Below the pieces are notes generated by a model, which worked only from the letters and a program-made list of their open reading frames with translations, made no database searches and was not told the origin of the DNA. Source: Choanephora cucurbitarum (taxonomy: Eukaryota; Mucoromycota; Mucoromycetes; Mucorales; Choanephoraceae). Taken from it: a stretch of DNA of 64,000 bases. The translations under genes and the position numbers were made by a program. Where the stretch lies: NCBI GenBank assembly GCA_025331435.1, contig JAIWNI010000115.1, positions 1 through 64,000 on the forward strand, in the 5' to 3' direction. Shown here piece by piece: positions 11,955 to 22,604 of this stretch (positions are counted from its first letter, which is position 1; every line of letters begins with the position of its first letter).

Positions 11955-13966
11955 TCATTTGTCTTGATCCACTTTTGATCCAACTGTATCTTTCATACGT
12001 GCAGAAGATTGTGAGGCGTTCATATGAACAGCAGGATACATCAAGCTGAATTGTGAAGTCGGAACAATAGTGGAAGAGTGAAGTGAGTTATTCCCATGTT
12101 GTTGAAGAAGAGGCGGTGTTGAAATGGTAGATGAAGATGCATCATAATAAGGTACATAATCAGCCATACCAAATTTGTTCCTGTAGATGGGAGCCGTATG
12201 ACAAAACTCAGGGTTCATGGTGGCAGGTTCGGTGTGATGAAACTCAGCATCTCTTTGTCGAAAGGAAGGATCAAATAAATGGTTCATAGTCATATTCGAA
12301 TTTGTTGCTAATGATGGTTGATGTACCGGCAATGACCCTGTAACCAATGATTGTGTGGCTACATACATTGGAAGAGGATTGGTGTTGACAAGAGGCTGTT
12401 GTGTGTTCATATTATTATTATTATTGGATGGGGTTTCAGCCGTCGTAGGGGATGGTGCATGTTCTTGCTTTAGTACCTGTTGAACAAACGGATGTTGGGA
12501 ATTAAAAGGATAGTTTTCAGGTTGTACAAGAAAGTTGTCTGTCAGGTGATATGGATGTCCTAGGGTTCGATGAGGTGGAATGTGTCTATCATCTTCGCTG
12601 GCCAATTTGAATAAGCGCCTTTTATCATCCTGAGAAGCAGAAGAGATCATGTTTATATGATTGTCTGAGAATTTCTCAACTTCGTTTGATTTGGCATTTA
12701 AGTCAAGAGGATCAATGCCTAGTTGAGCAGCAAGCAATTCGACGTTCTCTTGGAGCTCGTTAATGTCGCAAGTGATAGCTTCGGCAGAGCGTGCTGTGTT
12801 ATCTGAAAACAATTCTATACGTTTTATGCATTTAGTTTTTTTTTTGAGTGAACATTAAGCATTTGTCACTTACTTGGATTGATAAGTTTCTGCTTTAAGT
12901 CTACTAAATAAGTTAAGTAATCTACGCTTCTTTTTTTCAATATCATTTACCTTTAGGGGAAACTTGCGATGACTTAGCATCATCTTCACTACTGTTGTTG
13001 CCACTGCTATCAGCACTGCCAATACCACTATCACTACTCGCTGCCCCCTTTTCGCTGTTTCCATGCTGATTATCTGAGTCTTTGTTGAATTTTGAACGAT
13101 GGCTAAATTCGTGGCTGGCAACAAATTTATTAAATTTGCTTTTTACTTCTCCTTTGTTATCCGGTAACTGAAGTGAATTGTTGTTCAGAAAATCCTTCTG
13201 ATTGCTTAGTTCATAGAGCATATTTTGATCATCAGAAAAGACAGCAGACAAGAACTGAAGTATCTTGGAGATCACCTGCTGATGCTTTTGGAACTTCTCT
13301 CTAGCTGCCAAAGTTTCTCGCCAGATAATTTCATTGTCATGATGAAGGTTGCGTAAATCAGCTGTGATATTCGCCTGGTGCTTTCGAATAGCAGTAATTT
13401 CTTTGACAAGTGAGCCTAGATTCATCTGGTCAGCATTTGGCTTGTCTCTGTCTTTATTTCGCTTTCTGCTGACAAGCACCAAGAGATCTGGTCTATTCCT
13501 TTGAAAGTGAGGGTGACTGAATTCCCATACTTCATTTTCTGTGCCACTGCTGCTAACCAACGCGCCTTGTTGGAGGTGAGGTATTTTATGGAAATCATAC
13601 ATGTTTAGCTGACGTACGAATGAAGCAAATGTGTTGTGCTTGTAAAATCTAGGGAGTACATGTTTGGCAAATCGTTCATGTCCTTCAACTAGTGAAATAA
13701 CATAGAAAAGATAAGAATGTTTTAGAACAAACAATGATATTTGAGACCAACAAGCTATTGTTTACCTAAAAATGAATTGCCATCCTTAGACCATCTAACC
13801 AGCTGGTTGGTACTTGGATCTCCGACCATACTATAAATGGAATAAGAAATATAAGAAAAATGATTCTTTGTTACTCGTCTCTATGTTTATTCTTTTCGCT
13901 CCATCTCATCTATAGAGTTTATATAACCCCAAAAAAGAAAGAAATAACACAAAAGGGCTGAGGTGC

Positions 13967-14006
<40 letters not shown>

Positions 14007-14532
14007 TATACATATATGGAAATTAAGAGTTGTGTATTATAACAACTGCCTTTCTAAGTGGCTCATTCTATGCGGAGAAATAATCCTTGCTCTTCTCTCT
14101 TTTTTTTTTTTGCCCATATATAAGTTGGCATTTGTTCCTTCATGTTCTAAATCTTTCTTTTTTTCTTTTTTGTCTTTTCTTTGCATTTCCTTTTTTGTAA
14201 CTCCTTTTTTTTTTTCTTTCTCCTTCCCACTTTCTTTCATATAGACCGTTTTCTTTTCTTGAAAAAAAAAAGGCAAATACTCACTTAAATAGCTTGTGCA
14301 AAAAGGCTGGAACACTGCGTTGTGATGTCATTTTGTGAGGCAAATTCATAGTGGTTGGATAAGAATGATTGGCAAGTAATGAAGATGGGCTCGATTGATG
14401 GTGTCTTTTTCGTTTTAATGGCCGTTTCCCCATATCTTCTTCACTGTCTACTGCTTGTGTATAGTCGCTTTTTGATTCAGAGAACTGCTGTACCGTAGGT
14501 GTCATGTCGAATGACCTAGAAGATCCTGTCAT
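11955..14532 (-). CDS. Heat-shock transcription factor (HSF family)
   Basis: A nuclear activator that binds inverted nGAAn repeats of stress genes. Exons are 14532-14285, 13830-13766, 13688-12951, 12900-12874 and 12802-11955, total 641 residues. The DNA-binding domain (about residues 75-185) is assembled across two introns: FLHKLFNMVGDPST, then LVRWSKDGNSFLV, EGHERFAKHVLPRFYKH and FASFVRQLNMYDFHK, the hallmark recognition helix. A heptad-rich trimerisation region follows (about 200-270), then a Ser/Asp/Asn-rich linker and a Gln/Asn/Pro-rich C-terminal half that could be the activation region. Exon 4 is only 27 nt. HSF genes are expanded in Mucorales, so this need not be the single essential HSF1. 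Confidence 0.95.
13971..14003. repeat. (GT)n microsatellite
   Basis: About 33 bases of alternating GT inside the first intron of the heat-shock factor gene, followed by pyrimidine-rich low-complexity sequence to about 14250. Confidence 0.95.
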
Positions 14533-15764
14533 TCAAAAGTAGAGAAACTAAGTGAAAGGAGTAAAAAAGGGAAAAGTCTAAAAGTTGATAAAAAAATATT
14601 TTGAAGGTTAAAGAAGATTAAAAAAATATTTTTTTCTGCAAAACTAATTACCGTGTAAGCCGAAGTTTAGCTGCTATGTAAAAATGTGAGAATTGTTTGA
14701 TTCCCGACAACTTCTGGTGTTTTCTCTGAATTTTACTAAAAAAGAAATGATGATATCACAAAAAATAAAGTTGAAGATGGCTTATCAGTAAAAAATAAAG
14801 GATTTTTTTAAATTAAGAAAAAGCAAAGATTTTTTTTGCAATCTAAAAAAGAGGAAAAAAAGGAAAAAAAAGTGAAAGTAAAAAAAAAAGGAAGGAAAAA
14901 AAGAAAAGAGATAAAAGTAGACAATGATGAAAAAAATAAAATATCCTGTACAACTTTACGCTTAGGTTTTTATAATCGAACAAATATATGTTAAATTTCG
15001 ATATTGATTTTGTCTTAATTTAGAACTTCCTAATTTGAAAAAAGAGTCAAAATGTTGAATTATACCTGCTTTTTTTTAATTTACATAAATTTACAATAGT
15101 TCCATTATAATTCAGATTGCCTAAGAGAAGGATATTTGGCCTTAACCAGATGCTATTTACGAAGGTTGCTGATCTCTTCTTCTTCAGATCGTTATCAGAA
15201 AATTCTGCATTTGATCTAGTGGACTTATCGCTTGTACTTTTTGACTTTTAGGTTAATTTTGATTATTTTTTTAAATCGGATTCTATGGACGTTTAATTAA
15301 GCCATATAGGTTGAACAAGAAGAAAACGAAAATGTCTCGAATCGCCGATATCGATCTAGCATAACAATAGTACCAATGTTGAAAAAGCTCTAATTATTTT
15401 TCTGTTTTTTACAGTAACCATAGAGACGAATAATCATCGTCAATAACTTTCAGTCAATCGCTCGATTTCTTTCTTTAGTGCAATAGAAAAGAGAGAGAGT
15501 GTGTGTGTGTGTGTGTGTGTCTGAAGATAAACACACCACTAAAAATGACATGTCTAAGATTTAAATATATTTTCAAAATAGAAAATGAAATGTCCATCCA
15601 AGCACAAAAAACTGCATTATTTCAATTTTAGTAAGTGAGGTATTGTGAAACACTATGACAAAGTCGTCTTTCTCTAAACAGGAAAACGTCTTTAATGATT
15701 GGTGTAGAATGAAAGGCATTACTTTCAAAAAAAAAATACGAACGTTTAAGCTCAAATGTCTAAT
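14533..15764. other. AT-rich intergenic region upstream of the HSF gene
   Basis: About 1.2 kb rich in poly-A/T and purine runs (14800-14940 is almost pure A/G), with no credible gene. It holds the HSF promoter and 5' leader and, at its right end, the 3' flank of MOD5. A GA/GT microsatellite lies at 15491-15521. Confidence 0.6.
15491..15521. repeat. (GA)n(GT)n microsatellite
   Basis: A short GA run passes directly into about eleven GT units. No function is apparent. Confidence 0.9.
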
Positions 15765-17347
15765 TTAGCTTCTTTTCTCAAAATGTGCTTTCCGCAAAGC
15801 TTCCATCTTCAGATGCTTAAGATATTTACGATGGAATCGACTCTTTTTGTGTTGTTCCCATTCTTTATCTCCATTTAACACAAGGGGTTCACCTTTGTTG
15901 TCCTTGCATGTATCACACACATGCTTATTCCAAGTCAAAATTTTTGTCTGTACACTAACATAATCTTAATTACTGTGAACATGATTCACAAATCGACATA
16001 TTTTTCGCTATACTTACTCCTTGATGGCTTGTGTAGGTGTTAGCATGGTAGCTGCCATATCACTCAGACTCTTTGGGTCTGGTAATGGTTGGTCTTGTTC
16101 AAACGCTTTTGCAACTTCAACTGCTTTATCTTTTACGTTTTGATCCCAGTGTTCTAAATCTGATAAAGTGTAAGAAAGAATAGAATGTGAAAATAAAGGA
16201 GAAAATCAACAAACCTGTTGCATCCAAACAATATATCATCACATCATTGTTTTTAGCATTTAAGGCAGCAGGCAAGAGTTTGTTGCGAATCCATTTGATT
16301 TGAGATTTAGCATACTTTCGAGTGGCTGATTTGACACGCTCAGTGCATTCATGCTTGATGTCGTCAAGTTCTTTTCCCTCTTTGCCTTCTTCAAGTGCAA
16401 CAAAATAAGGATCAAATTCTTTGTAGCCTATAGCCTGCCACAATCCTCGTTGGTATCTTTCCAGTTCAACACCAGGCATCTTCACGCTGCCTTCTCTCAC
16501 ACGGTTTCTGAGATCTTTGATTTCGTCAAACAGGCCAACATCAATCATTTGATCAACACGTGCATCTAAGCGTGGATTCAACTGATCTGGATCCGAATAG
16601 ATCCAGAATACTAAAGCCTTATAGCGGGGAACTAGACCGTGTAGCTCAAAATGCTCCTTTTGTGATTTGATAATCTCACTCTGTGGCTTGCCGGTTTGGT
16701 GAAAAACCTAGTGAATTACCCTCCAATAGGACTCATCAGTTTTTATCCAATATTGTTCTATTTGATCTGTCAACAATACCCTTAAACTTCTCAAGATTTT
16801 ACGTCGATCAGAAGGATGCCATTTGTTGGCCATGATAGGGTCTACCTGTTTAAGTTGTTGATACAGTTCCTCTGTCTCCAACAAATCAAATTCAGGAAAT
16901 TGAGTGTCTTCGTCCTCAGAAGATGCACGCTCTTCCTCAATAGTTGTGTTGTTCCACAGTAACGATTGGACATAATAATGAGTACCCCCTACCACTACTG
17001 GCAGCTGTTTCTCCTCAGAAATAGACTCAATTCTTTGTGAAGCATCTTTGAGGAAGCTGGTGATACGATATTCCTCTTCAGGCTCCAAGAAATCCATCAA
17101 ATGGTGCTTTATTCCCTCTCTTTCGCTTAATGGCATTTTGTTGGTAATGATATCTAAACCTTTGTAAACCTTTTATTTCTTTTTAAGGAATAGTCTTCTC
17201 TTTGATGATATTTCTTTTTTCTTATACCTGAAGAGCATCTGCGTTTATGACTTGCCCTTTTAACGCTTTACATAATTCAACAGCTAACTTGGACTTTCCA
17301 ATGCCCGAACTTCCAACTACTGCAGCAATTTTTCTAATAGCTGACAT
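15765..17347 (-). CDS. MOD5: tRNA dimethylallyltransferase (MOD5 type)
   Basis: Transfers an isopentenyl group to A37 of cytosolic and mitochondrial tRNAs. Exons are 17347-17228, 17169-16780, 16707-16215, 16159-16018 and 15954-15765, total 444 residues. The P-loop VVGSSGIGKSKLAVE lies at residues 10-24. The first splice gives NADALQVYKGLDIITNK and the second gives LRVFHQTGKPQSE, both matching the family. VVVGGTHYYVQSLLW is the conserved substrate-site block. The C-terminus carries the eukaryote-specific zinc finger: HVCDTCKDNKG, then EWEQHKKSRFHRK, a C2H2 matrin/U1-like finger. Start chosen at 17347 because the P-loop follows at the usual distance. Strong identification. Confidence 0.95.
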
Positions 17348-18034
17348 TTTCTTCAAGTATTGAAAGAAATGTTGAAAAGACTAGAAAAAAAATCATCACA
17401 AAAAATAAAATAAAGTCAAAGTGACTGCATCCTTTATTATTTTGAAAAAGCAAATTGAAGGGAACAGAAGGGTGAAAAGAAGTGCAGTTAGGTGGGCTTG
17501 TAAACAAGACATTCACGGTTGTACTACCCAGTCCATAGTAAAGCTATCACTCTAATTACTCTATGATTCGAGAAATACCCAAAAAGAAAGCTTCCCATTA
17601 TCTCTGGTTACTAGCTCAAAAGATTGACATTCTAATGATCTTATTGAAAATGACTAGTTGAAGAGATATTTCTCTCTCTTTCTTTCTTCAGATGTTATCA
17701 GAGCTTATACTATAGTGCTCTCGAAAAGAAAAAATCATGTTGTGAATAAGACTATTTTTCAACCGAGAGAAAAGTAGCAGAGTATCTGTATGCGATCCGC
17801 AAGAGTAATAAATACTTAAGATGAGCTTTAGCTAATAGTACTTTCCTATGCAATAATCAAAAAAGTGTGATTTCGTATCTGCTTAATAGTACGCTCACTC
17901 GCAAAGGTGGCTTTACGTCACTTTCATTTCGCCCAATCAAACATTAGGAAATAGCAGCAGCAACAAGGGCTTCCAATAACAGAAATTTACTTTTTTTTAA
18001 ACCCGTTATTCTTTCTCCTCCCCACTCTAAAGCA
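17348..18034. promoter_or_regulatory. Divergent promoter region, MOD5 / NDUFB3-like gene
   Basis: A 687-bp gap between the starts of two divergently transcribed genes. No gene is seen in it. Pyrimidine-rich stretches precede the NDUFB3-like start on the plus strand, as is common in fungal leaders. Confidence 0.5.
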
Positions 18035-18238
18035 ATGAAGTCTCACGTTCAAGCACAAGTTAAGACACCTGTCTACCACGATCCTTGGGCCAAGCGCGAG
18101 GCCTGGCGTAAGCATCCCATCTTCTCTAAGGCTTCTAACTTCAAGACCATGTTCCCTGGTCTTGGTATTGCCACTGTTGCTTTCACTGCCTACTGTACTT
18201 ACGAGCACTTCTTCCTCAACAAGAAGAGCCACCACTAA
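18035..18238 (+). CDS. Mitochondrial complex I B12 subunit, NDUFB3-like
   Basis: A 67-residue single-exon protein. DPWAKREAWRKHPIF matches the conserved core of the NDUFB3/B12 accessory subunit of NADH:ubiquinone oxidoreductase (DPW...EAWR). One membrane segment follows (about residues 41-58, PGLGIATVAFTAYCTYE) and a short basic His/Lys tail. The location expected from the family is the mitochondrial inner membrane arm of complex I. Codon use is strongly biased to C-ending and AAG codons, unlike its neighbours, which fits high expression. The start has a good context after a pyrimidine-rich leader. Short length keeps a little doubt. Confidence 0.8.
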   Translation: MKSHVQAQVKTPVYHDPWAKREAWRKHPIFSKASNFKTMFPGLGIATVAFTAYCTYEHFFLNKKSHH

Positions 18239-18564
18239 GTAGCTTCAGCTTTCTCTATGTTATTCCCATCTCCTCCACTTTTTTCTACTTTTGGTAAGTT
18301 TCAAATCAACTGATCTTGATGTGCTTTCAAGCTAACTTGACATTACTTAGAATAAATAACAGTTTTCTAACGATTGACAATTGTTAGAGTAGAAGCAGTT
18401 TCTTTCTTTTTGACTCAGTTGATTCTTATATAGATAATCATACTTCAATAAACCGAAAATATGCACGCACAGAAACACACACACACACACACTTGTAGAC
18501 AGTCATTTGAAAGAGGGATATCATGCATAGAATAACAATCTAATGGACAACATTCTAGTTCTTT
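18239..18564. other. Convergent 3' flanks with AATAAA and (AC)n
   Basis: A 326-bp gap between the NDUFB3-like gene and the convergent transcription factor gene. It contains a candidate polyadenylation hexamer AATAAA at 18351-18356 and an (AC)n run at about 18475-18492. No gene is seen. Confidence 0.6.
18351..18356 (+). terminator. Candidate poly(A) signal of the NDUFB3-like gene
   Basis: AATAAA about 113 bp after the stop codon, at a plausible distance for mRNA 3' end formation. Confidence 0.4.
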
Positions 18565-21195
18565 TTAAGGCATAAAGATATTATTCGTTTGATTTTCTAC
18601 GAAAAAGTTATCCCAACCTAACAAAAGAAGACATAAGTATGACAACAACAAAAAAGCATCGAACCAACACTTGCCTTGGATATCAAACCCAGGATTCGAT
18701 GTCTCTGGAAAAGACCCTCCAGCTGTAGAAAAGAGTTGTTGCCATGTCATCTGAGGAAGTGCAGGTGTACCTCCATTGAGCAGCCATGACTGACCGTTTT
18801 CAGCTAATGATGGTCTATTGTTGTCACTAGCAAAATTGTTGGATATGGATGGATCGACAATCTGTTGAACACGCATAGGAGAAGCTGTTGTATTGAGGGT
18901 TTGGAATGTGGGCTGTGAGCCAAGTGGTCGTATAGACGTTGTGTTTTGTTCATCATGCTCCTTGTCTTTATTGTTTTCCAGAAGAGTTGACAGTGTTTGA
19001 AGGAAGGAAATCAAGGGAGGACCAGAGGGAGCATCTTTACCGAGAGGACCAAGACATTCTTCTTTGCAAATTCTAAAATAATTCTTTGCTTCCTCAGCAA
19101 CTTGAGGATCTGAGCTTGTACAGTTATACACATGAATCAAAGCAGCTTGAAGAACAGAATAGGCTGAAGAAAAAAACAGATGAGGATTGATGCAAACCAA
19201 TCTAATTCATCAACTTACCTGCAAAATTCCATCCAAATTTTGCAATAGACATATAAGGAATAGCCCGGGCAATATTAATGCTCACTTTTGCTGCATGTGT
19301 GCATGTCTCAGTAGCCTTCTGGACTACATCATCATGATCACCTTCTACATCTAAAACAATGAAGGGTCGATGCAAAAGCAAGACAACTGCATAATAGCAG
19401 ATAGTCAAGGGTCCTCCTTCTACAATCTTTTTGGAGTCTGTGGGGAACAGGCGGATGTTTTCGAGGTCTTGTTCTGTAATTTTACGACTCTCCGGTACAT
19501 TTGTTAGCCATTCATTCAGCATTCTCTGTAAACTCCAGACTGTCTGGCTCATAGTTTTCGTTCGATATCCATTGATCTTAGCTTTTGGAGAATAAATACG
19601 ACGTAGTACTTCACCAAGGATTCCAGACAATTTGACAAAATGTACAAATAGAGTCAAATCTTCATTGCCCATGGGCCCCTTTGTAGATGGCAAATCAATG
19701 TCACAGTCAGAGTCAGCAATTGCAAGAGGTCTTCCCATGATAGCTGAACACCACCTATCGGTAACATAAGTCGAGTAGAACAGTCGTTTTCTCTTTTCTC
19801 TTAATTCTTCAGAGACCTGGATTGTGGTTACTGTCCGATGCAGTCCTAGATCTTGTGCCATTCGGATGGCCATGCCTGCTAGTATCCAATTGCGATATGA
19901 GCTTGTGGAATAAGTGGGATGCGCAGATAACAGAATAAGTGCCTGAATAGTTACTACGCGGGGTTTCAGGTATTCTTTTCGTACAAGAGCATTTGTTCTC
20001 TCTGATAACAACTGGAAGATCTCATCTCGTTTCACTTTAGCTTCAATGAAAATAGGATTGTTTTCTTTTACAAAATAACAGGCATAGGTGCAGATGGCGT
20101 ATGTCAAAAGTGGAGCAGGTGGAGGTGTAGTTTTACCTTCAAATGCATCCATGTATTCATCTCTTTCTATTACAGGCAATGTGACATGAGCATCTTTGAA
20201 ATAGGCATGTACAAGACCATTGAGAACAGGCTTTGGCATAATGCCTTCGATTGTCTCTTGCTTATCGTCTTCAAGCTGTACTGCTTCCTCATCTGCAGTT
20301 GTGTCTCTGATAATCATCAGGTCATCATCATCCATATTGACTCGTCGAAGACGATAGTTTGAATTAGAATTAGTGAAGGAAGGTACAATATAAACCTTCT
20401 TTTGGCCTGAACCTGTTTGTCCAGCCTGAAATGTATCTGTTTGTTCGGTAGCTGAATCCTCTTCGTCCTTGTCGGAGGACAATATGTCTCCCACAAGATA
20501 ATAACCGGAAGAGCTTCCATGGTAACGATATACTTTGCCTCCTACATCCTGAAATACTTTAGTTTGCTCTACTTGGTCAATCGGCTCGGCTGATGTATTC
20601 GTTCTTTGTCTTTTAGGTCCTGATATATCCTCTGATGGTTCAAAATTATTTGAGGCTTGATCGTTGATATTCTTTAAAAGCGTCTCCATCTTCTCAAGTC
20701 TAGTCTCTAGGCTCTCAATATAACTAGAATAATCAATTATGAGAGTGTTACAAAATGAATTGTTTTAATGCTGTACCCTTTAGGCGGTCCACGCTTCTTT
20801 GTTGCCTGTATTGAAACAATAAAGAAATGATGAATATAACGTTTATTCTGTTGCCATATATGACATTACTTGATTAAATGTGCATTCCCAATTATACTGA
20901 GTGCACGTTGAACAAGGTTGTTTAGTATTTACATCACATCTAAAGTTTCAAGTATTTTAGCTTCAACAAAGAAGTTTGAAACAGTCAATAGTTACTTTAT
21001 TTTTTTTCGTCTACAGGTATCACCTATATTTTCTCTTTAATAATAAAAATTAACAATATATTATAAATGCATACATGCTCTAGTTATGCGTGTTCGTTTA
21101 GGGTCGTTTGAGTTATGCTTATCAGGCTCTTTATCAAGTGTCTCATAAATAGAAGAAACTGATGCCGATGAGGATGGATCGTTATACTCACTCAT
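18565..21195 (-). CDS. Zn2Cys6 transcription factor with fungal-specific middle domain
   Basis: A fungal binuclear-cluster regulator of 764 residues. Exons are 21195-21075, 21023-20996, 20939-20870, 20805-20777, 20723-19219, 19163-18675 and 18617-18565. The zinc cluster is spread over three small exons and reads ITRACDTCRRKKIKCD followed by QPCSTCTQYNWEC, a complete six-cysteine set. RGPPKGYIESLETRLEKME gives the linker and coiled coil. The fungal_trans domain spans about residues 200-460, with LGLHRTV, ELREKRKRLFYSTY and IMGRPLAI. The last intron (18618-18674) uses a GC donor (AAG|GCAAGT) and is 57 bp, so retaining it keeps the frame. The C-terminus then ends GWDNFF...IFMP. The target pathway cannot be told; the finger resembles the XlnR-like group only broadly. 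Confidence 0.93.
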
Positions 21196-21672
21196 GATCA
21201 ATCTATCGAGAGAAAGAAAGAAAAAGAAATAAAAGAGGTACACATATCACCTAAAAAAGAAAAAAAAAAGATCCTTGCAAAACCCATCGAGTCGTGCATT
21301 AAAATGATTTTTGACAGACAAAAGCTCTTTAGTATCAACCTTACAGAGCAAAGTCTTCAGATGGTCTAGGTAAAAGACATACAATTTAAAGGCGAGTTTG
21401 AATGTTGCTTTCCAATCTCTGCTCTAGCTATTGGCATTGCCCTTGCTTCTACATCAAGTGACTCGGTTGCGTAGCAAGAGATTGAGCAACAGACCGAGTA
21501 TACAATAGAAAACGAAATTGCAAACGCTCTAAATGAGCATTTTGTCTTTGAATTACTTGTTTAGCATCAGCGTAGAAAGCAAGGTGACCGCTATCTTTAT
21601 TACATACTACAGTAGACTGTTTGTTGATATACATGAGCCTTACGAGATATTGAAATTAATTTACATTATATG
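21196..21672. other. Intergenic gap
   Basis: A 477-bp gap between two minus-strand genes; it serves as the 5' flank of the transcription factor and 3' flank of the membrane protein. No gene is seen. Confidence 0.5.
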
Positions 21673-22080
21673 TCAAAAGTTATCATCTATAGAGATGCCA
21701 GACATAGTCTCGCCAAAACCGTTTTCACCAATAAGAGGCACGCCTGGTCTAATAGCATTATCTGAGGCAGAAGATGTCTGTGCACCGGTTGCATGATACT
21801 CAGCTTTTATGCCAACTAATCGAGGGTTTACAACCATGATGATGGCTGCAATAACAATTAAGACAGTAAGTGACAACGTCGCAGCAATTCGGCATCGTTT
21901 TTTCCATAAAAAACTCGAGTGACTTAGCGTTCTTGAATTCCAAGAGCCACTACCTATAAACCAAGCTAGTGGAAGCAAAAAACCGATAAAGAAAAGATAC
22001 ATTTCAATGGGTTTTAAAGCCTCTTCTTCCGCCTTAGCATCTTCTATATCTTGTGTGTAGACCGATGGTTCTTTTTTCAT
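21673..22080 (-). CDS. Small two-span membrane protein, uncharacterised fungal type
   Basis: 135 residues from the Met at 22080 (MKKEPSVYT); an upstream in-frame Met at 22128 is possible but adds a stretch without conservation. An acidic N-terminus is followed by a membrane segment (about 27-45, YLFFIGFLLPLAWFIG), a basic loop WKKRCR, a second segment (about 62-82, SLTVLIVIAAIIMVV) and a Gly/Ser-rich tail. The pattern of a Pro-Trp-Ile/Phe-Gly motif followed by a basic loop and a second span is seen in uncharacterised fungal plasma-membrane proteins. No function is assigned. Confidence 0.65.
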   Translation of the reverse strand: MKKEPSVYTQDIEDAKAEEEALKPIEMYLFFIGFLLPLAWFIGSGSWNSRTLSHSSFLWKKRCRIAATLSLTVLIVIAAIIMVVNPRLVGIKAEYHATGAQTSSASDNAIRPGVPLIGENGFGETMSGISIDDNF

Positions 22081-22604
22081 TGCAACGAATTGATATTTTC
22101 TCAAACAAGAGATAGACGCTTTGATCAATGCTTTATATTTATTTCAATAGACAATATACATTTGTGCTATTTAAAGGAGAAAGTTCCAATAAATCAGATA
22201 TAATGTTGATAATTACAAGAAATATATTTGGCATTTAGAAAGTTAATTGCTTCTATTTTGTTACTTAATACGTTCAATCCATTTACCTACACAAAAAGGT
22301 AGAACTGTCATTGGTTTCATTCCAACAAACCAAAATGGCTACAGTTATAATTTCGATTTCCGATAAAACAAAGTCACCTTTTTTTTTCTGCAATCAAAAA
22401 AAAAAGGGAAGAAGTCCTTGCCGATACCCTTGACAGCTTTTTCGTTTTCTATTGCCCTCTTTCTTGTCTCTTTGCCTTGATTTATACCACATATCCATTT
22501 GTGTTCTTGCAAATAGCTTCCATCATCCTCTTACTGTTGTTTACATTCTGAACTCTGCTATTTACTCGGCACTCTTAGACAATTCAATTTTATTTTAGTT
22601 TGGT
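22081..22604. promoter_or_regulatory. Divergent promoter region, membrane protein / RPO41
   Basis: A 524-bp gap between divergent start codons. CT-rich stretches precede the RPO41 start. No gene or specific site is recognised. Confidence 0.5.

Noticed and set aside
13963..14244. Open frame beginning with a Val-Cys repeat
   Set aside because: Product of the (GT)n microsatellite and flanking low complexity inside an HSF intron.
16708..16779. MOD5 read through this segment as coding (VLLTDQIEQYWIK)
   Set aside because: It is open for a while, but splicing with GTATTG and CACTAG restores the family sequence LRVFHQTGKPQSE, so it is an intron.
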